DNA of 64,000 nt from Anseranas semipalmata. Lineage: Eukaryota > Chordata > Aves > Anseriformes > Anseranatidae. This document shows, one piece after another, positions 11,829 to 23,800 of the stretch. The notes beneath the pieces are model-generated. The model had not been told where the DNA came from. It was given only the letters and a program-made list of their open reading frames with translations, and searched no databases. Made by a program: the position numbers and the translations under genes. The number at the start of each line of letters is the position of its first letter. Position 1 is the stretch's first letter. The DNA lies in NCBI GenBank assembly GCA_013399115.1, contig VXAA01005246.1:1-64000 (forward strand). Direction: 5' to 3'.

Positions 11829-14800
11829 GTATATCATTTGAGAAAAATAGCTCTTATTGTGTGTCTTTTACAAATAGTTACAGTAGGTATCCTTAAATAA
11901 GTTTTCATCACTTTTTACCCCTTCTGTGGGAGATCCTGTTTATATAGCCCATCAAAATAATTTTCATCATTTTCATCTTATTTGACAGATTAAAATTCAG
12001 CTATTTTCACCAATTACTTATGCTTTTATGTGTTTGTGTTAACATATATAGTTATATGTTAAATATTTTTAAAATATATTTTAAAATATTTTTAATATAT
12101 TATGAATTTAAGAATCCTGGACAGAGAATGACCTGTACACATTATTATAGATCCTGTGATCTGTGTTGTGCCATTCAATATTAAACTATGCAGTTCAATT
12201 ATGTTACATTAATACTTTGAGATATTTGATAGGGAATAGTATGCCTAAGAAACCAAATTAAAACATTCATGTTCACTCTTTATCTCTAAATAAGATCTTA
12301 AATTCATAAATATATCTGTTGAGAATTTACTTAAAACAGTAAAGTAGTAACCAAGTCTGCTTTATGACACTGACATAGTTAATAGAAGTTAGACTTGCAG
12401 TCTGACACATTTATACTGAATCTACGCAGAAATCAAATCTGCACAACCTGGTGCATTAAATAAGTTTAAGCATTTTCAAATCTTTTTTCTTCAGTTGTTG
12501 AGGAAAGTTAAATTTCTGGGTACCAGATCAGAAATGTGTGTATTTTTAAATGTATATATAGAAAATCTGAAAAAAAAAAAATAATTTACAATCCTACTAG
12601 GTGTGAAAAACAAGCAACATAACTGTCTGTGCATTATCAATAGTCTACTTTTTAAGTAGTTGTTTAAATCTTTATCCAAACCATACTCATTTAATGTTGA
12701 CAATAAAATGTTATCCAGGGTTTTCCTGAAATTCCTAGTACCGCTGATTATTTATATTGTCTTTCTGCAAATGTGCAACATCAGAACACACCATTGACTT
12801 CTGTCAAGAAAGCAGACATTAATTTACATGGAGTCATTTTTCTGAATGACAGCCTAATGCTGACGAATAAAATAAGCCTTGAGCCTACATTCTCCTAATG
12901 TCTAATGCATGTGTAAGTCAGCGTGACAATCACACTCTTTAGGATTGCTCAGCGTATGAATCTCTGCATATTGCCAGGTCAAAGGCCAGTAACTGTCTGC
13001 TACAGACGAATCCTCAGAGCCTCAATTCTGTGATTATTCCCTCCAAGCTCCCTGGAATGACATACACTGCAGATGAACAGTGTCAGATTCTTTTTGGACC
13101 AACTGCTTCTTTTTGCCAAGAAATGCAGGTAAGGGTGGCTGTATACTTGAGAAAATGCATCTACCAACTCGTTTTTCAGTGAAAGATATTTTTGTGCACA
13201 TGTTTGAGAGAAAGAGAAGATAGCACCTTTGAAACTAAGTGTACACTGCTTTCTGAAGTTAATGTAGACATTTTCATTTGTTTATCTTGTAAGGCTTGCT
13301 TTGGATCTCCTCATTCTTAATCATGTCATATCATATCACTGATATGTTCCTTGTGCTTTAGAACTAGATGTCAATGTGTGAACTCACCTCATAGCAGTGA
13401 ATGGAATATTTGATATATTCCACTGGGAACAGATTTCATACATAGGTTCTGTTTCATTATGCTTTGGGTATTGAACCTCCATGTTTAACCTTCAGTATGC
13501 TGTGCCTGTGCTAGCTCAGAGAGAGAACAGTGGTTCTGCCCAGCCCAATATACCCTCACCCCCAGCATTGCCCCTTGTGAGCCCAGGCAGAGCCGTGCAG
13601 TGCCACAGCAATAGGATTCCCAGTACTGAAGTGAGTTTGCTGAGTTGCCATTGCATTAAACTGTGTCACTCCATATTAATCTCAAAAAGACAGATTAACA
13701 ATATTTTATGGCTTAACAGTAATAGACATCTCATTGAAAAAGCATTTTAAGGATGGTTTCAATAGAGAAAAATTGTCTGTAACATCTACAGGACAGGTAC
13801 TAAACATATTGGATGCCCTTGAAAAGGTAGCCAAGACAAGATAGGAGATGAAATTACAAATCTATAAAGACTGAGAGAGCATGGAGTATGGTTTGATGGA
13901 ATGGGGGCTAGGAGGAACTGTGAGGTAAAATTTCAGCAGTCAGAGTGACAGAGAGCCCGGAAAAGGCAGGAGTATTTAAAATGAAAGCATAATTCCTTAC
14001 TCCTTTAGTTCTTTAGTCTTTATATTTTCAGGTTGGATGTAGTACTCTTTCTTTAGCCAGTTTAAATGTGAGTGATCTTTATCCTCAAGTTTCTTAAAGG
14101 AAACACTGCAATACATGTGTAACTATGACATGCTGAGACTGGTGTAGCTGAGAAAAAAGAGCTTTAGGTTTCTGGTTATTATTTTAACCATCTTATTGAA
14201 AACATTTTTGCTCTGAAGGAAGAGTGGTAGAACTCAATGAAATGATTCTACAAATGTTCTTAGTTACCTCCAAGCAAGTTACTTGTTGCAAGCAACTTTC
14301 AGTCTGTTTGGTTTTTAAAACTTTGTTTTAAATTAAAAGATGCGATTTCCATTTCTCATTCTCTAGAAACCTATTCTGAACAAGGAAGTGGTACTGCTTT
14401 AGCAACTTGCTTCTTCTAGGTGTTCCTTAACAGGTAAAAGAATTTCGAAACTAAATGAGGAGATAGTCAAACCTGGAGACTTGCTGTTGCACAATGTCTC
14501 TATATACTTTTGATTTCTCTGGGCACTTAACTTTGTTTAACTTTTTTTTTTTTTTTTTTTGTTAACTTTAACCTTGTGTTTAGCTTCACAGGCATGTAAA
14601 TTCAGGTACCTTGTTCAGAACAATGGAGAGAACACAGCCCAAAGGTTAAGCCATCTTTCTCTTACACACTTCCCCTGCATATGAACAGGAAAAAAAAAAA
14701 AAAAAAAAGTTTCCATTTAAATTGGGCTAGGACCAAGCTATATAAACTTTCCAGAAATCCTTCATGGGCTCTAGGGCATGGACTGTGCAATACTGACATT

Positions 14801-17800
14801 ATTTTCTAACTGCAAAGTGATATTAGTAGCTAATTTTTATCATCTCCCTCTGAAATATGAAGATGTTACATGGAAATAACAAATATGTTAAATTCAACCT
14901 ACCAAATAATTTCATTTCACATCTTATAAAGGTGATGCAAAGGTCACTGTGTCGACTGTGCAGATTATTCTGGCTGCCACTAGAGAAGTCAACACCTAGG
15001 ACTTTTCTACATCTGAAACATTATTTCAGTAGTAGCAGTATTAATTTGTTACAATACGTATTTTATTGTGCATTGGCAACCACTGAATTTTCCATGAAGT
15101 CCAAACTACTTGCTTTTATCACTGCATACTGACGTGCGGAAAGCAGACTCCACAATCTGTAAGATTGTAAAGTAGGTATGTTTATTCAGCGCTGGGCGGC
15201 ACGGGGGTTAGTCCCACCAAAGTCGTGCGCACCCCAATACGCCATCTTGTCTTAGCTATATACGGCAAAGTGTTACATATACATAAGGTTTCCCAATACG
15301 GCTATACATATGCATGACCTATCCCCGCTTCGTATTACAATTCGTTCCAAGAGGTCATTTCCATAAACTCCTCCTAACTGCGCTTGCGCAGTGTCTCTTG
15401 GTGGTGGTCGTGGAGGGTCGTGGGGATGAAGGCAGACGGTTCCTCTTCGTCACCTCTAGTAACCTTTTCGTTCTTGTACGGACTTGTTGTGCCTTGGCTC
15501 TCAGCCAAACAGTAGGGTCGGTTTCAGCTGGTTCGTGGGACAAGTTTCTGGTTCTTATCAGGAACTGTCCTTGGTTGAAAGACTACAAGGTTCCTCACTT
15601 TGCACGTCGTTAGCAAGCCATTAAGCACTATCTATCCATTTGTTTCTTTGGGCTACACAGCAGTTTAGCTACTAAGATTCCCTTAACTCCTTCTCTTAAT
15701 ACTGTCTTCTACTCTGCCGGTAACTGGCAGTTTATTGTGGTTACAGTTATTGTCCAGAAGCCAGGAAATGAGAGAGAAACATACTCCTTGAAAGTTAATT
15801 TAAACTTCAGTAAATCCAACAGTTTATAGCCCAGGATTTCTTGGATATGTTCTATTTGCTGAAGGGTTCATGCACTTCTGTGTAAAAGATAAATCATGGA
15901 CTATGTCAGTCTTACATTTTTTTGTGACTGGGAGATGGTTTGATGACCAGACTTCTATGCAGCCTTTTTCGTTAAACAGGTATAATTTGTACGTAACAGC
16001 TATTCAGCTAACAAAGCAACTGAGTAATGATGGAAGTTAGTTTTCTTTATGATTTAAAAATAATCTACAAATATCAGTGGTAGAGTCAATATTGCATTTC
16101 TGCTGAGATATAATTTTCTACAAATTTTATTATTGAACAGCACTTCATGGTAATTTACAATCACTTTACATGGCAACCTCTGAGAAACACTGTAGATGCC
16201 AATGATTTTCTCTTGATATCAGGAACTCCTTTTTATGATATAATGGCTAAAGGACTGAAGGCACTATTGAAGGCCAACTCCTTCATTTTCCTAAGTGGCC
16301 CCCCCCCCNNNNNNNNNNNNNNNNNNNNNNNNNNNNNNNNNCCCCCTTTCATGAATGGTATCCAGACTTTTTTTTTCTTTTCATCTTTGTTTCAAAGACT
16401 TATTTTTCATACCCTAAGCAAAATTTATAGAGCCTGAGAAAAGTGTGAGTGGTTCTCAGGGTACAAGATTTATACCATGTCACCATGCTTATTTTGTAAG
16501 GGAGCCAAGTTTGCTTTTATGCCCATGATGTCTCACACAAGAATCAATTAGACCCTAACATTGTTTCACATAACAGATAGTGAGATCATGGCCCAGAAGT
16601 AGTTCTCAATGATTAAATGAGATTGTAGAACTTGACAATTGAATATAATTGTTGAACTATTAAATGCTGGCTTTTAAGATTAAAGTCCAGGATGTAAATG
16701 CTATCTAGTCAGTTCCACTAAAACAATTCCTGTCATAACACAGCTGCGATCTTTGCGAAGAAGTAGGAGACTGGATATATTTCATGGTGATTTTTAAGGC
16801 ATTTCAGGGAAATATCACAATGAAAAGAATGAAAGTCATGGAAATATTATAGCCCTGGTGAAATATCCATCCTCATAGCCACCACCTCACTTTAAACAAT
16901 CTTGACTTTGCACATATATAGTTCTGAAATGCTCGTTTTGTCTCCAGTCCTTCCTTTCAGCTGGACCTTCTTTCCAGATGCTCATATGATTGGAAAAGCA
17001 TTCCTATCATGCACGCAGATCTCCTTCATTCCTTTCATTTAAAAAGCCCCTGAAAAAAAATAGTTCTGTATTACATTGTGACTTTCGTGTTATGCTTTAC
17101 TAGCTTTTGTTGTTAGAAACTCATGATTAACTATTAACATGAGTTTCTTTGAGAAAAAAAATCATTCATGTGTGCTTGGCAATATTTTGTTTTCCAACGT
17201 ATACACAGTGAAACATTTTACGTATTGTGAATGGTCTAATATCATCAGTATAATTTTATCACTTCCAATAACTCATTTTCCTTGGTTAGTCTAAATAATT
17301 ATAACAGCTTGTACTGTGCTTATGATAAATACCTAGTGAACCTCAGGGAACATAACTATCCAGATTTTGAGTGGGTGAAACTTTTTACCCAGAGGAGTAC
17401 ATTTCTATTTTAGAAGTTTGTGCTCTGATTTTGGGTTGACTGTACTATTGATACTGGCCTCCAGATTTCTACTGGTTTTCCAATCAGCAGCACTGCAGAT
17501 TTCTAGTGAAGATGTTAAGGTGTACATCATAGTTTTTGTCCAATTACATGTAGAAACCCCCAGTTCTCAAAAGTTAAATGGTAGCAGTAATGTTTAGATC
17601 TCTTACTTCTGCAGCAGAAGCACAATCTGAGGAGTAACTAAGGAGTGTATTTGGTATTTGACTGACATGGAAAGCCCAGAAAAAAATACAAGTCATCCTC
17701 CAATTTTAGTAATTCCATGTCTCTATTTTATTGGGTTTGGGGAATCTCAAAGTCTAGGGTGAAATGTTATAGTATTGTTGAATGCTTATTTGACAAATTA

Positions 17801-20800
17801 GTGAAGAGAAGTGAGTGTTTTTAGAATACAGTTCACTCAAAGCTCAAAGATGTTTCTAGCTGGGGGAGTTAGGTTTGTGGTTCATAAAGAGGTGGTATAA
17901 AAGTATTTGCAGAGACATGCAGATGTATACAAAGCAGATTAGCAAGTCCAGCCTCTTGATCTGATTGACTTTACACAGCTCAAGTGCATCTGTGTGTTTA
18001 GGCATTCAAATCCTTGTAAATCTAACTTCATATCTTCTTAAGAGGAGAAGAATTGTTTCTTGATTTGCAATAGGAGTTGAGCACAAGACTGAAGTGTTTA
18101 GAAAAAAAAAAATAAAAGGAAAGCATACTTTAATATGCAATGACGTAGGAAGATTTGACTTTATTTTTTGAAAACCTGGATGACTTTTCTTCAAATGTAG
18201 TCATTGATGAATGAAGATACAGGGATAGTTTTTTTTTTTTTTTTTGAATTAAGAAAATTAAATTAGCATATATCATTGTCTCAGTGAGGATGAGTTGTGG
18301 CAACAGTGTAGTCACTCATTTCACAGTTGATGTGGAAGCAGTTAGTCCTGAACATCTGATACTCTATCTTGTCTGCACCATCTTCTGAAACTGGCCCAGA
18401 AGTCCAGTTGCTAAGTTTTAGTTCTCAGCTCTCAAGTTTTACCTTAAGTGTGTGTTTGAAAATGATTTTAGAAACATAAATTCTCTTTTCCCCTGAACAA
18501 GGACAGAAATTACAGTTTGATATTTGAAATATATATATATATATATATATANATATATATTTAATTATCCCAGGCACAGGGTAGGTGTTCTGTAGCTATA
18601 TTTTAATATTTGCATGGTCTATCTGTTGTCTTGTCAGTTCAGCTTCTGCACAAAACTGTTACAGAATGAATCAGGAGTGAGTCTGACTGCTGCCATCCTG
18701 ACTTTTTCTGTGCAATGCTTCTGCCCTCTGCAATCTTTGACTTTTCTAAAGCTGATGTTACAGACATTTTTACATACAAGACTCCCACTGGAACTGTCCT
18801 GTTTCCTTGGTTCAGACACAATCTTTTACTTAATTATGTTTCCTGTGCCATAAGAGTTTTTTCAAGGTAGCATAAGATTTATCACACAGTTTTCATGCAT
18901 AAGGTAAAATGAACAGAGACTCCGAAAAGGTTTACCAATGTAACAAATCATTTTGATCATAAAAAGCATGTCTTCTGGCAGCCCTGGGTTCAAAAAATCT
19001 GCTTTACCTTTTATGCTCCCTGTGACCCACCTCCTTCCCACCTCCCCTGGATCCTTTTTCCCCCTCTTTGGGGGTTACTGTGCATACTTGCGAGGAGAAT
19101 CTGTCTGTACCTTCAGGCCCTGATCCATACCCAAGTGGCCTCTGTTCATGTCCACCCAGTTTCCAGGTAAGGGTGTAACAAAATAGCAAGAAGTCATGAC
19201 AGAGTCATGGGAGAAGGAGCGCTTTTTAGAGGGAAGTGGGAAAAGCTGCCAAGGAAATCTAGGAAAATATGTGCCAACATACTGCAAGGCTGTACTTGCT
19301 TTTGAAGAAGGTAAAAATATGTTGTTCTGATGTTCAAGGCTGAAAAAATAAGCAGCTTTTCTTTCCATCTCTAAAATTAACTGCCGACTAGCACTCCTCT
19401 CATCTGTCTTCTCCTTCCCTGCAAAAATATTTCAGCCTGATTTGTCACCTTACTTTGTATCTTCTTTGTGGATGTCAGGTTTGATTTACTTTTGAGATAT
19501 TTCCAGTGTAATGAAGATTATGAATCATTGGAAGAGCATAAGGTAGCAGCAGTCACTGTGGTTGTATGAACAACAGGGATTTGGAAGTCCTAGAGAAACA
19601 TCCAAGTTTCTTACAAACACATTCTTGCAGTCCTGCAGTGAGCATAGGTCTGTATAGCTGCACAAAGACTGATTAGACCTTATGTTTGTAAATGAATTCA
19701 TTTTAAAACCTTGCTTTTTAATGCTAGTGTTTTCTTCTTTTCAGATAAATGAATGAGCACTAAATAAAAGAAGTGAAAAGATGAATTTATTTTAAAAATA
19801 GTTCTCATAAATCTCCAAATGTCTTTAATAAAGAAGCACATCCCCTGTACTTACCTGTTTTTAATATGGTGCTAAGGAGCTCATTTTTTTTCCAGGCACA
19901 CAGCTTGGTTTCCTGACTTGTGTGCTAATAGAGAGAAGTAGAATCCCTGTTTCAGCCTTGGCCGTATTGCATCTCTTCCAGTCCCTGGTGGAGTGCATCT
20001 GCACAGTGGCAGCTTGGCAACATGGGGCAAAGTTGTTCCTATGTGCTTTGTCAGATCTAGAGTATGCAAAGACCATGACTTGTAGGGTTAGACTTAAGGA
20101 ATTCTTCCCCCTTTCTGTCAGCACACTAGCCTGACTTGTTCCATGAGTCAGTGGTTAGTAGAAGTCCAAGCAGAATTTGCCCACTTTGATTTTTGTGCAT
20201 GTTTAACCTGTCTTTAAACATACTTCAGTACCATAAAGCTGGTAACTTTATTATAAAATTAGTGGATTACATGCAGAAAGTCATTTTGCATAAGACAGAT
20301 TTTGTACTTACCTGTGTATTTGGCTTTCAGCATGTCATATGCACTGGGCTGTGGTGTAAGGTGGAAAGTGAGAAGGAATGCAAAACTAAACTGGATCCAC
20401 CCATGGATGGAACGGACTGTGACACTGGAAAGGTATGCTTCTGGTTTTCCTACAGCAGAAGTGGCAAAGCAACGTAAATTATATTGAACACCTAACATTT
20501 AAGAAAAAAAGCTGAATAGGTCTTTGCATTTGTTTAAAGTTACTGCTTACCTCAATTACCATGAAACTTACACGTGCATAGTAAAATGTACTGTATGTTT
20601 TATATTATATATTATAGACACAGTACAAAAAAGTACATTTCCCTACAAGCACATAAATGTTTAAAAAAAGTTAGCCAAAGCCACAGATGTTTTAATGCTT
20701 ACACTGTTTTATTTCAAACTTGTTTTGTTTTTGTATTCTATTTATGAGTGGAATGCCATTGTTGCACTGCTTATTGTAAACAGAAATGTAAGGTTTCAAA

Positions 20801-23800
20801 GATATAAAGATCTTGGCTAAGATTTCAGGTTTATTAGAAATAGTCTCACTGAAGGAAGCAATACAGATTTGCAATGCAACTTTTTAGGATAAGCTTTGTA
20901 AAGAAAAACTTATAGTGTCAGTACATCTTGAAGAGTGATAAATGTCATTAGAAGTATGACATCAAAGAGAAATTAAATGATCACCTGAAGTCAGGCTTAC
21001 CTTAAATGTTGTCCTTCAAGAGCTTTCATGTTTGAATAATAGCTCTCATGTGTGTATATAACTGTAAAAGAAGATAAATAAACTCGGATAACAGAGCAGG
21101 AGTGTGCATGTATCTTGGGATTTTCATGATACTGTGCTGACAGCAGTCTCCCACAGGAGTGATTTGCTCTTTGAGTCATATTATATTCACCAAGGACTGT
21201 CATCATCCCCCTAAAAAAAGTAAACAAATCAATCAATTAAGGTCAATCAATTTTTCACGTAGTATCATTTTACATACTGAAGAAAAAACAGGCTTTATTC
21301 ATTTTCATATCTCTGAAAGTCTTACATTTGCTCTGATCTTTTGATTCTGATAAATTTATGTAGCTGATATTTTGTCTTAAGTCAACACTTGGAAAGTCAT
21401 GGACATACTTTTGATTAAGGTTATGTTCTTTATGCTTACATTGGTGTGCCTGTAGTATGGAAAGAAACCAGTGCCGCTCATTAAGGCACAGAATTTTCCA
21501 TTGTAAAATCATAGCCATCTTGAACCAGACACACAAAATTAGTGTGCATTTTGAATATTATTTTTTGTACCTCATTAATTCACTTGCAAAAGGTGATAAT
21601 AGCAGAGGACTTAATTCTTACAGGTTATGTTCATAGTCGTGGGAGCGTTATGATATGGTAGTAACATGGGTCCTGGGACAGTCTGTGAGGAATGTAACAC
21701 CATTCTCTTGTAGGGAGTAAATAATTAGTAAGTGTGAGAAAAAGTACTGATTCTAATTAGAACAGATTGATGAGTTTTGTGCCAGGCTGCAGGGATACCT
21801 TACTTATATCTAGCAGTAGAAAATTAAGCAGATATCACTGAAACATCTCAGAGGATTAGAAGGGATTCTTCTTGTTTGCTTGATGCCTGTCCAAGATGAG
21901 CTTCAGATTACAGAAGTCGTTTGTTTTGTTTTGCTTAGATTGTAGAGACGGAGTATTCTTGTTTTGTATTCCTCTCTTAGGATCTTAGAAAGCGATGCAA
22001 GTATGATATACTTAGCCTGTCTGGCTTCAAGCTCATTCCACAGCTCTGTATTTTTGTAAGTCAAGGATTTGTAAGCACAACTCAGACCCTACATCAGGAA
22101 GATGCTGTCTCCGGAGAAAAGTCCATTTTGCCTACCATATCTGAAGGAATATCTCTTAATAAATATGAGCGTTTTCAGTCTGAAACATCAAAAAGCATTA
22201 CAAAATGTGTAGTTTCTGATTGCACATCTAATATAAAGATGCAGTCAGCCTATGTGAAGACTTTTCAAATTTGTTATAATCATGCCATCTTTAGAATGCC
22301 ATGATTTAAGGCAGAAAATTAAGATCAATTGATTAGTTTGAAACTGCAGGTAAAATTTAAGATCACCAGACAAGGATTTACCACAAACAGTGCAAATAAC
22401 AAGTGTATCGTAAAAGTTAAAAGGATCTTTACTGGTAACGTTATTGACATGTTTTGTTTTTCTCAAAGTATGAGTTTCTCAGACACTTTATCCATTAATA
22501 ACACCAATATTTCAGAGTGCAGTGAGAAATGGGTTAAATTCCTGATGTCAGTGAAGTTAATTGTTCATTGTCTGCTGTAGCCTTATTGCTTTGCAATTGC
22601 TGAAATCTCATAATACATGAGAGATTTTCAGCTGGTGTAAGTTGATAAAGTACTACTATTCTGCAGGGTTATGAAGATTTGTACAAGATATGGACATTGG
22701 CTACAAAACATAACAATTGCGATTGGATAGTTTTTGAGTGAGAAATTGCTGTTATCTTGGGAAATGGTACATACATATAGAATTATTGAGGTGATATTCT
22801 GTATTTCTTTAAATAAACGTCAGAAATTCAGTTGAATTTCTCAGCACTAGCCTATGGAGGCTTTCATTCTTCTCTGAACACAAGTTCTGAATTTCTCTCT
22901 AACTTACAGTATAATTACAACTTATAATTTACTATACAACTTAATTATATAACGTATACAAGTATATAATTATACAATTATATGTATAATATACATATAC
23001 AATTTTACAATTATAAAACCTATTATACAACTTAATTATAACTTACAGTATAATTATAGTATATTACAATTGTCACTGGATAATCAGTGATAAAGCAGTT
23101 CCCACTGGTTATATCTGTACTAGTGAACCAAAGAAGTCCAGGGAACAGCCCTGAACACTGTGCTGTGATCATCCTTACAGTTCAGCTGGTGGATGATCCC
23201 TGCAATGGGTTTTGACTGGTCCCAAAAGCACTTTCCTAGGCTCAAACATGGCAGGCTCAAACAAAGGGGACTGCATAGGCTGGAAACCCTTTCTAGAAGG
23301 CTGTTCCAGAAGGCACCCTGTGTTGGGAATGAACTTGAGCTTGAACTTGTGGGCAAGAGTTGCACACACTGCTTGGCCACAGAGCTAGGGAAAGGTCATT
23401 AGCTGTTATATTTACTAGTACAGAAAAGAAAGCTATGGAGAACAGTAGGAAGAGATACTCCTGACTCATATGAAAACTATGTATTGAACAAAATGTTTGT
23501 GTTGTGCTTCCGATGTGCTTGTGGAGCAATGAATTGTTTTACATATACCTTGATTTACCTAAGAGCTGAATTTTCACCTAGTGGTGTAAGGCTGGAGAAT
23601 GTATCAATCGGACCTCTTTTGTGGAGCATATGGAGGGGGAGTGGAGCACGTGGAGCACGTGCAGCCGTACTTGCAACACTGGAATCAGCAGTCGACAACG
23701 CAAATGTCCTGGGTAAAAATAAGTTCATGTTTCCATAGTTGTTCATCTCTATTTCTGAACAGAATTTAAATCTTTCGAGTACAGAAACCAGAATTCAGAT

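Larger units (their letters stand above)
15130..15779 (-). mobile_element. Solo LTR of an endogenous retrovirus-like element
   Basis: This GC-richer block of about 650 bp has LTR organisation when read on the minus strand. A TATA-like box is complementary to 15256-15262. About 70 bp further on there is an AATAAA signal (complement of 15181-15186), and then a short 3' end finishing in CA. No gag, pol or env sequence is next to it, so it appears to be a solo LTR. The left edge at 15130 (TG) is clear. The right edge could be 15745, where the minus strand starts TGTAACC, or about 15779, where a 5-base direct repeat CATAC (15125-15129 and 15780-15784) would flank the element. Confidence 0.8.
13129..20330 (+). 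other. ADAMTS19: Intron, 7202 bp
   Basis: This is the second-longest complete intron here. It carries a minus-strand LTR at about 15130-15779, an assembly gap at 16309-16341, an inverted repeat at 17115-17148, a (TA)n tract at 18529-18561, and poly-T and poly-A runs near 14541 and 14687. GC-richer patches near 13480-13640 and 19010-19180 are not recognised. No further exon was seen. Confidence 0.85.

Noticed and set aside
12067..12086. Perfect 20-bp AT palindrome
   Set aside because: It is composed of A- and T-runs only, so chance in AT-rich DNA is the simplest explanation.
15314..15613. 99-codon + strand ORF
   Set aside because: It lies entirely inside the LTR and is antisense to it.
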